Shown here: piece by piece, positions 51,895 to 62,400 of the stretch
Numbering within the stretch: position 1 is the stretch's first letter
Layout: each line of letters opens with the position of its first letter
From: Rhizophagus clarus
Taxonomy: Eukaryota > Glomeromycota > Glomeromycetes > Glomerales > Glomeraceae
Direction of reading: 5' to 3'
Assembly (NCBI GenBank): GCA_015698045.1
Contig: BLAL01000053.1
Coordinates: 1,552,501-1,616,500 of the forward strand
DNA length: 64,000 bases
Made by a program: the position numbers and the translations under genes
The notes under the pieces: generated by a model
What the model saw: only the letters and a program-made list of their open reading frames with translations
Told to the model about the DNA's origin: nothing
Databases searched by the model: none

Positions 51895-54785
51895 ATAAAC
51901 GAACGTTAGCTAACGCTAGTTTTCAAAGATAACCTTCAAAAAAAATTTTTTTTATTAATTTTATTTAACAAACGTCCATTAACGTTTGATTTCCTTTTTT
52001 GTAGGTCCAGAATACTGAAAACCAAGTTCTGGCCTCCATTTTGAAGGTAAACTTTGAAATGTTTAATTTACTTGTATTTTAATGAACGTCGCTAACTAAG
52101 GTTACTGCATTGAAGTTTGTAGCCAATCAGCTTCTGCGGTGTCATATGACCTAGAGATCGGTTGATAATCTAAAAAAATTTCTTTTGCAGAACTTCAGAA
52201 TTAAAAAATAGGTATGTTTTTTTTCATATTTCTTTTTTTTTCATTTTGGGAACGTTTCTGACATTTCTCCCTTTTTTCTTTACTAGGGCTCTTCTGGACT
52301 TTGGAATTGTCGAAGAATGAGTAAACAAAATTTACTTGTTTCAGCATTTCAAGCTGAGTTTTTGCTAAAAATCTTAGCTGAACTCCACATTTCGAAGGTA
52401 TGGCCTTTGAAATAATTTTTTTTTTATTAAATTAACTTAACGAACGTTAATTAACATTTGTTTATCTTTTTTTTTAAGTCTGAAACACTGAACATACGGG
52501 CTCAGACTCTATTTCAAAGGTAACTTTGAAAAAAAAATACCTTTTTTTTATTTTTATTTTCAATGAACGTTAACTAACGTTCGTTTCATTTTTCTTAGGT
52601 CCAGAACTCCAATTCGAAGCAGACTGAAGTATTCGAAGATGAAAATAATTTTTTTTTTATATATTTTACGAAATGTTAATGTTTCATTTTGTATTTCTTT
52701 TTTTTAGGTCCGGAACTTCATTTTGAGGCGGACCACTGTAAGTAAAAAAAAGGTTCTTTTTTTTACTTTTATTTAAACGAACATTACTAATGTTCGTTTT
52801 TTTTATTTTTTAGGTCTGAAATTTAGAGACAGACCAGTATTTCGAAGGTATAATATCTTCGAAATTTATTTTTTTTTTTGTTTTATTTAAACAAACATTA
52901 CTAATGTTTGTTTTTTTATTTTTTTTAGGTCCAGACATTCCATTTTGAAGACTGGACTCTATTCGAAAGCAAAGCCTTCAAATTTTCTTTTGTTTTATTT
53001 AACAAATGTTAATGAACGTTTATTAACGTTTGTTTTTTCTTTTTTAGATCTAGAGTAACCATTTTTGAAGGCCATTTGAAGGTACGACCTTCAAAAAAAA
53101 ATGTATTTAATTTGTTTGTTTAACAAATGTTGCTAACATTCGATGTTTTTTCTTTTTTTAGGTCCAGACGAAGCCCAGACTATTCGAAGGTAATGCACAT
53201 TCGAATTTTTTTAAAAAAATTTGGTTTTTTATTTATCTAATGAATTCTATTTTTTTTTTCTTATTTTAGGTCTTGGACGCTCCATTTCGAAGGCCAAACT
53301 TTATTTGAAGGTCAGCCTTCGATTTTTAAAAATTTTTTTTTTATTGTTTTTATTTTATTAACATTCGATTTTTATTTTTTTTTTTGTTTTAAGTCCAGAG
53401 CTCAGGCAGACCAGAATATTTCGAAGGTAAAAAAGACTTTGAAATTTTTTTTATATATTATTTTATGAAGCATTACTAACATTTTGTTTTTATTTTGTAA
53501 GCTTGTGCTTCCTGAATGCCATAGTAAAAGGAAAGTGGAAAAATGACAAAGAAGAGAGCCTCCTGAACAAGATTTCAAAGGTACTTTTGAAAATTAATTT
53601 TTTTTTGTTTTGTTAATGAAACGTAAACTAACGTTTCGATTCTTTTTTTTGTAGGTCCATGGCTTTCCAGACGCCTTCTAATGGAATTTTGAAAGTAAAA
53701 CTTCGAAATTGTCTCATTTTTTTATTTAAACGAAAAGTCAGCTAATATTTCGCTTTTCTTTTATTGTAGGTCTACAGTTTTCTTTAGGAGTGATAAAATT
53801 TTAACATTTGATGCGTTTAGTTGGATTGAAGTTAAAAGCTGTTTGTTGAAATCGAACCAACTGGAACACTGTCCAAACTATTAATAACAACATAATTTGA
53901 ACGTCTGTAAAGAAAAGAAAAGGGGACTTTTAATTAGTGCATTTAGTTAGCAAATAGGATAGTTTAGTATACTATGTACTTTTAAATTTGTAAATATCTT
54001 TAATTAATAAATTGATATTAGTTAATATTAAAGTTAAAACACTGCCTAATTGTAAATTTGCATTAGTGTTTTTGAAAAATTTCGCAGGTTTTTTTGTGCT
54101 TGCAGATCTGCGCAGAAATCCATGAAATTTTTCAGTGCTGCGCATCGGCATGTCCTCAGATCTGCGCAGAAATGTACTCCGCAGAATTGCGCAGATCTGC
54201 AGACCAAAATTTTTCCTGATGTTATTTCATTTTTTTTAGTATAGCAGATAATATTTTAATTTTACAAACTGGACTTTGGATTTGGAAACGTTAATAACAT
54301 TTTGTTTTGGGTATGTATTTTGGGAGTAAAAGTTTACTTTCAAAAAATTTTTTTTATTCTTTTATTTTAACGAATGTTACTAACATTCACCTTGTTTTTT
54401 TAGATTTTTGGGATTTGATAGCAGCTTAGCAGGTAATTTCGAAGATATATGACTTTTGAAATTATTTTTAAACTTTTTTTTTGATGAAACATCATTAACG
54501 TTTCATTTTTTTCTATTTTGGTATCATATCAGGTGTGTATTCAGGGTAATTTCGAAGGAAGACTTTCAAAATTATTTTTTATTCTTTTTTTTTAACAAAT
54601 GTTACTAATATTCATTTTATTTTTTTAGGTTTCTAGGAGTAATTTCGAAGGTATTAAGACTTTCGAAATTATTTTTAAACTTTTTTTCTTGACAAAACAT
54701 TGTTAACGTTTCGTTTTCTTTTTTTCTAGATTTTAGATATGAATTTCGGGTGAATTTCAAAGGTAAAACCTTACCTTCAAAATTT
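51895..54785 (+). repeat. Tandem array of exon-like blocks with palindromic 5' splice-site borders (array A)
   Basis: About 17 units of roughly 80-220 bp. Each unit has a T-rich tract ending in TTTTTTAG. Next comes a block of about 25-70 nt that often begins GTCCAGA and ends TTCGAAG. After that comes GTA and the complement of the block end (CTTCGAAA), then an A+T-rich spacer with AACGAACGTTA/TAACGTTCGTT inverted words. So each block is bordered like an exon, with the presumed 5' splice site in a hairpin loop. Good examples are 52512-52531 (TTTCAAAG...CTTTGAAA), 52840-52864 (TTTCGAAG...CTTCGAAA) and 53075-53095 (TTTGAAGGT...ACCTTCAAA). No long ORF can be assembled with certainty. It could be a non-coding transcript, a repeat-rich gene or a satellite derived from one. 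Confidence 0.7.
54074..54215. mobile_element. Mini inverted-repeat element with GCAGATCTGCGC palindromes
   Basis: Inside array A, GCAGATCTGCGCA (54102-54114) and its complement TGCGCAGATCTGC (54188-54200) face each other, with a third CAGATCTGCGCAGAAAT copy between. Outer words GAAAAATTT and AAATTTTTC extend the symmetry. About 140 bp, much richer in G+C than its surroundings. It is probably a small non-autonomous element inserted into the array; the TSD is not clear. Confidence 0.5.
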
Positions 54786-55365
54786 ATTATTAATTTTTTT
54801 TGAAGAAACATTACTAGTTTATTTCTCAGATAAATAGTATAATAAATATTTATTAAATTACTTAAATTGACAAACTTTAATGATGAAACTTTATAATAAT
54901 TAATAAATTGAATACATTTTTCATAATGCAATCATACGATATACTGTGCAGTTTTGACATTTTGGCATTACTTTGACTACCGTTGATCAAAAATTTTTAT
55001 TATTATTGTTAAAAAAAATTTACAATACAATAAATCATGTGACCTTAAGGTCTGAAATTTTATTTGCGTATTTTTGTAGGATTTTCAATATCAGGTGTCA
55101 ATTTTGCGTACCGATCATATAAAAAACCCTTACGTACAGCTCATAGTAAAATTTTTTTTCATCACCTGACCCCTATATATATATTTCTGGGTTCTGCTGA
55201 TACCAATAGTTCTAGCATTTTTTTTTGTGATTTTATAATACAAAACGCCGTTAACGCTATAACAAATTATTCGGTATAAAGGCAGGGTCATGTGACTTGC
55301 TGATCTAATTAGATAATCTGAATATCTGGTCTTTTTTTTAATCATTTATCAGTTTATTTTTGTAG
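54786..55365. other. Spacer between the two arrays
   Basis: Includes a repeat-like segment at about 55170-55262 (…CCAATAGTTCTAGCATTTTT…ACAAAACGCCG) that has a diverged relative at about 56508-56585 (…GGACTATTAGTTCTATTG…AAAAACGCC). Array B therefore sits between two related segments. A 71-codon + ORF at 55064-55279 overlaps this repeat and is not taken as a gene. Confidence 0.4.
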
Positions 55366-56244
55366 TGTTGCCAGACGAAAAGCATGACCAGACTTTTAGA
55401 ATTAAGGTAAGGGAGGATGGGGAAGTGTTTTTCAGTATTTTTTTTAACTAATTAATTAATTATTTTTTTTTATTTTTTTGTAGTGTTGCCAGACAAAAGG
55501 TATGACCGGACTTTTAGAATTAAGGTAAGGGAGGGTTGGGGGAGGTGTTTCATTATTTTTTTTAATTAATTATTAACTTTTTTTTACTTTTTGTAGTGTT
55601 ACCAGATGAAAAGCATAACCGGACTTTTGGAATTAAAATAAGGGAGTTGGGGGAGGTGTTTCATTATTTTTTTTAATTAATTAAGTATTAACTTTTTTTT
55701 ATTTTTTTGTAGTGTTGCCAGACGAAAAGCATGACTGAACTTTTGGAATTAAGGTAAGAGAGGGTGAGGAAAGTGTTTTTCGGTAATTTTTTTTAACTAA
55801 TTAATTAATTATTTTTATTTTTATTTTTTGTAGTATTACCAGACGAAAAGCATGACCGAACTTTTGGAATTAAGGTAAGGGAGGGTGGGAGAAGTGTTTT
55901 TCAGTATTTTTTTTAACTAATTAATTGTTTTTTTTTTATTTTTTATAGTGTTGCCAGATGAAAAGCACGATCAGACTTTTGGAATTAAGGTAAGGGACAG
56001 TTGAGAGAGGTGTTTCGTTATTTTTTTTTAATTAATTAAGTATTAACTTTTTTTATTTTTTTGTAGTGTTGCCGGATGAAAAACACGACTGGACTTTTGA
56101 AATTAAGGTAAGGGAGGTGAGAGAAGTGTTTTTTCGGTATTTTTTTAACTAATTAATTATTTTTTTTTATTTTTTGTAGTGTTGCAAGGTGAAAAACATG
56201 ACCAGACTTTTGAAATTACGGTATTAAAAACTGAAAAAGAATAA
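55366..56244 (+). repeat. Eight-unit tandem array of 41-nt exon-like blocks (array B)
   Basis: Eight blocks start at 55366, 55484, 55597, 55713, 55834, 55949, 56067 and 56180. The first seven are exactly 41 nt long, preceded by a T-tract ending in AG and followed by GTAAGRG (ATAAGG in block 3). Spacers vary from about 72 to 80 nt. In the frame starting at base 3, each block reads L-P-D-E-K-H-D-x-T-F-x-I-K, and most differences are at third codon positions (TTG/TTA, GAC/GAT, AAG/AAA, CAT/CAC, CCA/CCG). Block 4 has TGA in the variable codon. Block 8 lacks the donor and reads on to T-V-L-K-T-E-K-E and a TAA at 56242. The blocks would enter in phase 1 and leave in phase 0, so two cannot be joined in frame. 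Confidence 0.8.
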
Positions 56245-56587
56245 TAAAAATAAATAAATTTGATATAAAATACCAAAAAAAAGTGATAAAATAAATAAAA
56301 TAAAATAAATTTTGGTAAATGCCGAGTAATTTAATTTACCAAAATTAGTATTTTTTAAAAATAAATCTACGTATATCTATTATAAACTCTACTCAAACAT
56401 AATATATGAGTTACTCCCAAATTGACTGATCTATGCAAACTTAATTTGTAGGTTTAAAAAGTAATTTCATATAAACTCTACGCAAACCCGTATGTGAGTT
56501 ATATTAGTATTATTCAGGGTCGCCAGGACTATTAGTTCTATTGTTTTTTTTTTTGTAACTTTACATATAAAAACGCCTAGTTTCAGC

Positions 56588-56780
56588 TTTTTTTTTTTGA
56601 TAATAAAGCTTGAGCCAGCTTGAGCCAGCTTAAGCTCAACTTGGCTTGAGCCAGAATTTTTCATGACTCAGCTTGGCTTGAATGAGTTAAGCCAAGATTT
56701 TTTGTGGCTTGACTCATTTTGGCTCAAGCCAGAATTTTTTTTTCAAGCTAAGCCAAGCCAGACTGTAGCGTCGTCGGCGC
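56588..56780. repeat. CTTGAGCC/GGCTTGAG self-complementary repeat block
   Basis: Words such as GCTTGAGCCAGCTTGAGCC, GGCTTGAGCCAGAATTTT, GGCTTGACTCATTTTGGCTC and AAGCTAAGCCAAGCCAG alternate on both strands over about 190 bp. This is the same design (dense self-complementary words) as the subterminal parts of the TSD-flanked elements in this window, so it is probably a decayed non-autonomous DNA transposon. Exact ends are not defined. Confidence 0.5.
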
Positions 56781-57337
56781 TGGCCTCTGACTGCCTGGTC
56801 TAAAGCCTCAGTATACATCCCAACTCCGTTTAGATCCATACCAGATCTCCTATCCAGTTAGCCTCCCAGCGCCTTTACGGCGCGTCTCTAACAATACCAT
56901 AGATAAAACCATATCCATACCATACCACCCATCTGTCCCAAAAATTCCACTATCTGTCCCACTATCTGTCCCATATATAATTAATCAAATTACTAATCTA
57001 ACAAAGAAAGAAAGAGAAAACGAATAACAAAGAAGAGTATGGAACAGATAGGACAATAGGACAGATAAATATAGAAAAAGTTTTGAGAAGAGATATTTTC
57101 CAAAAAAAACTTTTTATTTTCGAGTATCTAACCTGTCCCATCTGGCCCAATCTGTCCCATTTTCAGGAATGAGCTTAAATGCACTTTAAAGCCCAAGTAG
57201 ATATGCAAAGATTTCATCTATACCTTCCGATATGCATATAAATATACCTGAAAAAATCGTAATTAAACATAGTCAATATATAGGTATCAAAAAAAAAATA
57301 AATTAAACAAAACTTCTACTAAAGTATCTAACTAACA
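56781..57337. other. Leader region of the virus-like gene cluster
   Basis: Starts with an unusually G+C-rich patch (AGCGTCGTCGGCGCT near 56767, partly palindromic) and a pyrimidine-rich stretch. It is followed by repeated CTGTCCCA words at 56934-56970 and 57129-57162 and GGACAGATA-type complements at about 57045-57067. No ORF. The 5' end and promoter of the helicase gene should be here. Confidence 0.4.
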
Positions 57338-58693
57338 ATGAGTAACCAAGTAGTAATCTCGAAATTTGGTGAATCTAAGGAAGCATACAGTATTGATATA
57401 CTAAAACGGCTTATCAGAGAGGCGAACAGTTTAGATGATATTACAAAAGCAAAGCGATATATTTGCAGTTACTTCATTCTCTGTTCCAATCCACATGGTG
57501 TATTTATATGGTGACCTGATATTAAGAATTTTGAGCATATTCCCATAAAAAATATTAGCATGCTCATTCGTCCTATAACTAAAACCTTCTTTAATCAATC
57601 CAATCCTGAACAGCTACCAACTAAAACAGAATTTAACATTGCCAAATGGTTTATATATGATAATTCTTCAACATGTGTAGTAACTTGTGATCCTGCAAAG
57701 CAACATATTTATAAAATTCAAGGTCAACTCTATCTTAATATTTTCCCAGGTTTCTTACACCAATTACGTCCTTTAGCAGACTTTTCAGCCAACATCCATC
57801 AGGCAATTAAAATCATATTTACTCATATTCGGAATGTCTGGTGTTTAGGAGATTGGAATGTAACTGAATACATTATTAAATGGTTTGCTGGTATGGCTAC
57901 TGGTAGAAAAATGTATTCGATTCTTTATCTTAAATCCGGTCAAGGCTGGGGTAAAGGTATTATAACTGATTTTATCCAGCGTTATGTTTTAGGTACTCAG
58001 CTAGTCTATAAAACAAGCGATCCTCAAATGATTTTGGGCAGTTTTAATGGGCAATTATTAGGTAAAGTACTTCTTTTGCTTGAAGAAATGCCAACAGAAA
58101 AAAACCAATGGAATTCATTATATCGTGCTCTCAAAGATAAAGTTACTAGCGATACTATTGAAATCCATGAAAAATATAAAACACCTACCCAATATAAAAA
58201 CTTTATGTCTACTATCGTTCTTACTAATGAAAATGCTCTCAGAGTTGAGAATGATGATAGATGAACAGTTTTCCTAGATATCTCACCTGTTCGAAAAGGA
58301 GATTTGCAATATTTCAAACAGTTAAGTGATGCAATAAAATATCTAAGGGTGGGTGAGGCCTTCTATGCTTACTTAAAGGTTATTGCTGATAAATATCCAG
58401 ATTTTAATGGCAACCCACCTCCTATGACTGCATCTAAACAAGAGCATATCGTATCTACTCTTCTACTGTTATTTCAATTTATAAAGGAGACATATATAGC
58501 AGAAGCTGATTATACGACTACATGCTTACCAGTTCATATATTATATGCTACCTATACAAGCTACTGTGGAAATAAAAATATTACACCCTTATCTAAAGTT
58601 GTAGTTGCAAGAACATTATCTAATGAGTTAAATATAACAAGTGAACGAATTTATATAGATAAAAAACATACTAGAGGCTACATAAATAGCTGA
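57338..58693 (+). pseudogene. D5/DUF5906-like SF3 helicase gene with two in-frame TGAs
   Basis: One frame runs from ATG 57338 to TGA 58691-58693 (451 codons including the final stop), with internal TGAs at 57512 and 58262. It carries an SF3-type ATPase core: Walker A S-G-Q-G-W-G-K-G at about residues 200-207, Walker B L-L-L-L-E-E-M-P at about 246-252, and motif C T-I-V-L-T-N-E-N-A-L near 292-301, followed by V-E-N-D-D-R, a stop, then V-F-L-D-I-S. Such helicases (poxvirus D5, DUF5906, replicons of phages and virophage-like elements) unwind DNA in self-replicating elements. No primase motif is evident at the short N-terminus. Both TGAs may be CGA to TGA transitions. The 3' end overlaps the tail of the opposite-strand ATPase fragment, suggesting a deletion junction near 58680. 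Confidence 0.7.
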
Positions 58694-58694
58694 A

Positions 58695-58956
58695 ATATTT
58701 CTATGTCGTTCATGAGTAAAGTAGCCAGTTATTTTTTCTTGAATATTTTTAGGGGCATCCATTAAATCCTCAAATATAACTACAGTAGCAATTTTGGGAT
58801 CAAAATCTTTTACATCTGGCATTTGGTGATATGAGATTGCTTCGAATGTTACACTCTCATCATCATCAAAGAAATCCTTTACTATTTGCCATTTAGGTTC
58901 GTCTAAATATCTACCAATAAGGACTATTTCATCACAAAGAATATATCGAGTTCCAT
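58695..58956 (-). pseudogene. A32-like packaging-type ATPase, C-terminal half
   Basis: Read on the minus strand from 58956 this continues the frame of the N-terminal half at 61801-61975 with nothing missing once one target duplication is discounted. It contains a Walker B-like V-V-I-F-E-D-L at about 58785 and then Y-F-T-H-E-R-H-R-N-I-S-A-I-Y-V. The acidic pair after four hydrophobics and the R-H-x-N-[IL]-S-x-I motif fit A32/FtsK-HerA-type genome-packaging ATPases of large DNA viruses and Polinton-like elements. The usual Gln after the last strand is absent: the text ends in A-S-S-M and runs into the helicase tail, so the 3' end is truncated. Confidence 0.65.
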
Positions 58957-61808
58957 CCTCTTTGTAGAGTTTCTCACTGGATTATCCTATGAATAATATA
59001 GGATAACCTGTTTAAAAATTTTAAAATCTGGATTATCCTATTAAATAGAATAACGAATAATCCGAATAATCATTCTAGAATAATCCGAATCATCCTAGGA
59101 TAATAAATAATTATTTAATAATTTGTATTTATTTCGATTTCTAATAAAAATAATTAATAAGAAATTTTATGATTCAACAAAACAAAGTGCCGCATTATTT
59201 ATATCACTTATTTTATTAATTGTTAATGGTAAACAATAATCTTTCAATTCACAAATTATAGATGTAAATTATTTAACCAATAGCACAAATTTAAGTATCA
59301 TTATTAAACATTCCGCCTACTAAATTACCATTTTTTTTCAAAAAAATTAAAGCTTCAAACAAATCCTCCTTCATTCTCGTTCTTTTTGCAGACATTATTA
59401 ATCCGGCATCACTAAAAACCCTTTCACTTGCCCCTGACGTTGTTTGAATTGATAAATATTTTCGTGCCATATGTGCTAAAATTGGATATTGAACTTTATT
59501 TACATCCTACCACTTTAATGGATCTTGATCACTTTGAATTTGCGCCATTACTAAATATCTTTCTATTTCATTGTCTTCAGTTTGGGTATCATCATATTCA
59601 TCATCTGAAAATAAACTCTCCTTATAAACATACCCTTTTGATAGTTTTCTCTTTTTCGGTTTTGGTTTATGTGATTCTTGTTGAATATTGGTGTCATTTT
59701 TTGTCAATTCATAAACCTCATAAAGACTATTTTTCGCAAATTCTTTTTCATTTTCATCTGCAAATTTCATTTTTTTCTTACATGGGTCTAATAATGTTGC
59801 AACTAATGCCTCTTTTTCGATTATTTCATAGTATTTTTCAAGTGCTTTATATAAATTCACTTTGATATTATTTAAAAGACCGCTAGTATTGACAGGAGTA
59901 TTTATCTTAATTTTTCGTCTTGCTTCAGGTTCATCATCTTTATCAACTTCTTCAAATTGATGATCTTCAAATGCATCATCATTTGTTTCCAAATCTAGAT
60001 TATTATTATTAAATTCTATTATTGGACGAAAACGTTTTTTAAGTCTAGCAATACCTGGATATATATAACTCATTGTTGCGTATTTTGTGCCTTCTAACTT
60101 CTCAGTTAATTCAGCAAAAGGTCCTAAAATTTCAAGTAAATCTCTTATAGTATTCCATTCATCATCAGTTAGATTAATTTTCATTAATCTTTTTGCATCA
60201 TCTTTTGCATTACGATCTTTACTTACATTTAATGATGAAATTACAATATCAATATAAGGTTTCAAAATAATTAACCTTTCCCATGCTATAAATGTACTTG
60301 ATCAACGTGTCTCAACATCAGTAATTGCCCTATAAAAGATTGTATGCAAATCGCCTTCTTCTTCTGGATCTTCAGAATTTTTTTTTTGCGCATCAAGAAG
60401 ACGTTCATTTTGTTTCGGTGAGGTAAAAAAATTAATTAATCTTTTTGCACGTGCAATTAGAACCTCAGCAGCAAGCAACCCTTTTCCTACAACCAATTGA
60501 ATTATGTGCGCAGTGCATGATAATCTTTGTAACCAAGAAATTTGATTAAGACATTTTTTCATACTAGCTGCGTTATCAGTAGTACAAAAAAAAACTTTAT
60601 CTTGCAATTCCCATTCTGAAATAATTTTCTCTAATTCTTTTTGAATAGCATCTCCAGTGTGAGGATATGGCATATATCTAATAGCCAAAGTTATTTCTTT
60701 CATCTCAAAATCAGGTGTAATTAAATGACAAGTAACACCAAAAAATCCTTGCTTACTACGAGAAGTCCAAAGATCACAAGTTAGAGAAACTGAACTTGAA
60801 TTTTCATGAATATATTGTTTGAGTTGCTTTTGTGAAAATTCATATGCATCAAAAATTCTCTTTCGAAATTTTTTATCATTTGGAAGTTCGAAATTTTCAT
60901 TTAATGCATTGATAAATTGATGAAAAGAAGGTGATTTTAAAAGGTAAAGTGGTTGAAAATCTAGAACAAGCCACTCAAATAGTAAGGTTTCCAAATATTT
61001 CTGTCGATCTGGTGTCATTTGTGAAATTGAATCTGACGAAATAGTGTAATTATTGATTTTTACTTGCTTCATAGATGGCGTTGAAGATGGAGGTTTAGAA
61101 TGTTCATAAATTTTATGCTTCGACCAAGATGACTAATTATATTACCCGTTGGACCTGATGTTTCAATTTTTGTATTACAATTTTCACCACTTTCTAATTT
61201 TTGATTACACACAAATATGTATTTTTTTGAATCTGTTGGATGACTTACTCGTTCACCCCAATTATATACCCAACTGCGAAGTTTTGACCCCCCCTTATTT
61301 TTAATTTGAAGATTTAATAAATCTGAATTTTTTTTATTAATAAGAAGTTCTTCAAATGCATTTTTTTTTCCAGCAATATCATCTGCTAGTATTAGTTTTT
61401 CTATCTCAATAATATCTTCCACTTCAATAATGTCTTCTGTAACAATATCTTCTGTAATAATATCTTCTGTAATAATAGGATTATCTTCAGATCTAGCACG
61501 TTTTTTTGAAGTATTTTCAGTTGACATATTCGGAAACAGTATACTCAAAGAATTTCTTTGTTTCCTTGTTTAAGTTGTATATTTCTTTCTTTGAACGAGA
61601 TGATGTGCAAAAGTGGCGGTATTGTGCATAAATATTTATAATTCAGCGCCAAATCCTAGAATAATCCGGATTATCCTATAGGATTATCCATTTTATAAAT
61701 TGTAGATCCGGATATCTGTTTAAAATTTATCCGGATTGTATCCGGATAATAGGATATCCGGATTATATCCTAGGATATTATCCGTTTGAGAAAAACTCTA
61801 CCTCTTTG
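58957..61808 (-). mobile_element. hAT transposon with perfect 8-bp TSD inserted in the ATPase gene
   Basis: The element proper is 58965-61800 (2836 bp). TSDs are CCTCTTTG at 58957-58964 and 61801-61808. The left end is TAGAGTTTCTCACTGGATTA. The right end, reverse complemented, starts TAGAGTTTTTCTCAAACGG. TAGAG-type ends, an 8-bp TSD and a BED/hAT transposase define the superfamily. Subterminal regions (about 58975-59110 and 61650-61785) are packed with GGATTATCC-like self-complementary words. The coding part is mutated (see transposase entry), so this copy can no longer move by itself. Confidence 0.95.
59291..61548 (-). pseudogene. hAT transposase (BED finger, RNase H-like core, C-terminal dimerisation), mutated
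   Basis: Read from 61548 down. An acidic N-terminus comes first. A BED-type finger follows (L-R-S-W-V-Y...C-N-Q-K...C-N-T-K...N-I-I-S-H-L), whose H-L-W-S-K-H end is broken by a one-base deletion near 61127. The hAT core has S-V-S-L-T-C-D-L-W-T-S-R (catalytic Asp), F-F-C-T-T-D-N-A-A-S-M (second Asp) and C-T-A-H-I-I-Q-L. A TGA at 60300-60302 sits where V-E-T-R-W-S is expected. A TAG at 59507-59509 lies after P-L-K-W. The dimerisation end follows (Y-P-I-L-A-H-M-A-R-K-Y-L, T-S-G-A-S-E-R-V-F-S), closing at TAA 59291. Both stops are one G-to-A step from Trp codons on this strand. It cuts and pastes DNA in intact relatives; here it is inactive. Confidence 0.9.
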
Positions 61809-61975
61809 GCTTTTGCGTCTCTCATTAGTAAATTAATAAGCATAGTAGTTTTTCCAGAATCTGAGCTACCAGCTACAGCAAGACGAAAGGGCCATATTGG
61901 AGCATATTCATTTCCTTGCCTAGTATCACTACTATATTCATCCAAATTATACACATATAAGTCTATTTTAAGCAA
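61801..61975 (-). pseudogene. A32-like packaging-type ATPase, N-terminal half
   Basis: From ATG 61973-61975 the frame has W-P-F-R-L-A-V-A-G-S-S-D-S-G-K-T-T, with a Walker A (G-x-x-x-x-G-K-T) at about residues 36-43 after a hydrophobic strand, then M-L-I-N-L-L. The hAT insertion cuts it after about 57 residues. The start lies only 31 bp from the ATG of the divergent coiled-coil ORF. The short lead before the P-loop fits A32-type ATPases, whose P-loop is close to the N-terminus. The remainder is at 58695-58956. Confidence 0.7.
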
Positions 61976-62006
61976 TTAGTAGTATATAGTATATAGTATA
62001 TTCAAA
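61976..62006. promoter_or_regulatory. 31-bp divergent start region
   Basis: Only a TAGTATATAGTATATAGTAT run lies between the ATG of the ATPase (-) and the ATG of the coiled-coil ORF (+). It is TATA-rich and could serve both directions, as in compact viral or transposon genomes. No experimental or motif-level proof. Confidence 0.35.
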
Positions 62007-62138
62007 ATGGCATATGTTCCCACTGATCCTACAGGGCCCCCTTCAGCACATTTAGTAGCAATGGATATAAAGATGGGTCCTCAATTGATTTCCAAAATCC
62101 GCAATATTGCGGGTTTTGGAAATCAATTGCGCTTAGTA

Positions 62139-62400
62139 ATTCGCAAACCCGCAAATAATCCGCAAACCCGCAAATAACCCGCAAATAATTTATAGTACCG
62201 CAAATAACCCGCAAATAATTTATAGTACTGCAAATAACCCGCAAATAATTTATAGTACCGCAAATAACCCGCAAATAATTTATAGTACCGCAAATAACCC
62301 GCAAATCCGCAAACCCGCAAATAATCCGCAAATCCGTATAGTATCGCAAATAATCTGCAAATCCGCAAATAATTTACATTATCGCAAATTTGCGAATAAG
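62139..62400. repeat. 30-bp repeats and CGCAAAT words in the MITE left arm
   Basis: From about 62169 a 30-bp unit (CGCAAATAACCCGCAAATAA then TTTATAGTAC) repeats in register at 62199, 62229, 62259 and 62289. It is flanked by shorter CGCAAATCCGCAAAC runs. Its complement, TTTGCGGATTATTTGCGG, fills the right arm at 63028-63100. Minus-strand ORFs across it are repeat artefacts. Confidence 0.85.

Noticed and set aside
55064..55345. 71-codon ORFs on both strands before array B
   Set aside because: They overlap the dispersed repeat-like segment at 55170-55262 and have no independent support.
59428..59865. 145-codon + strand ORF
   Set aside because: It is antisense to the hAT transposase C-terminal region, which has clear motifs.
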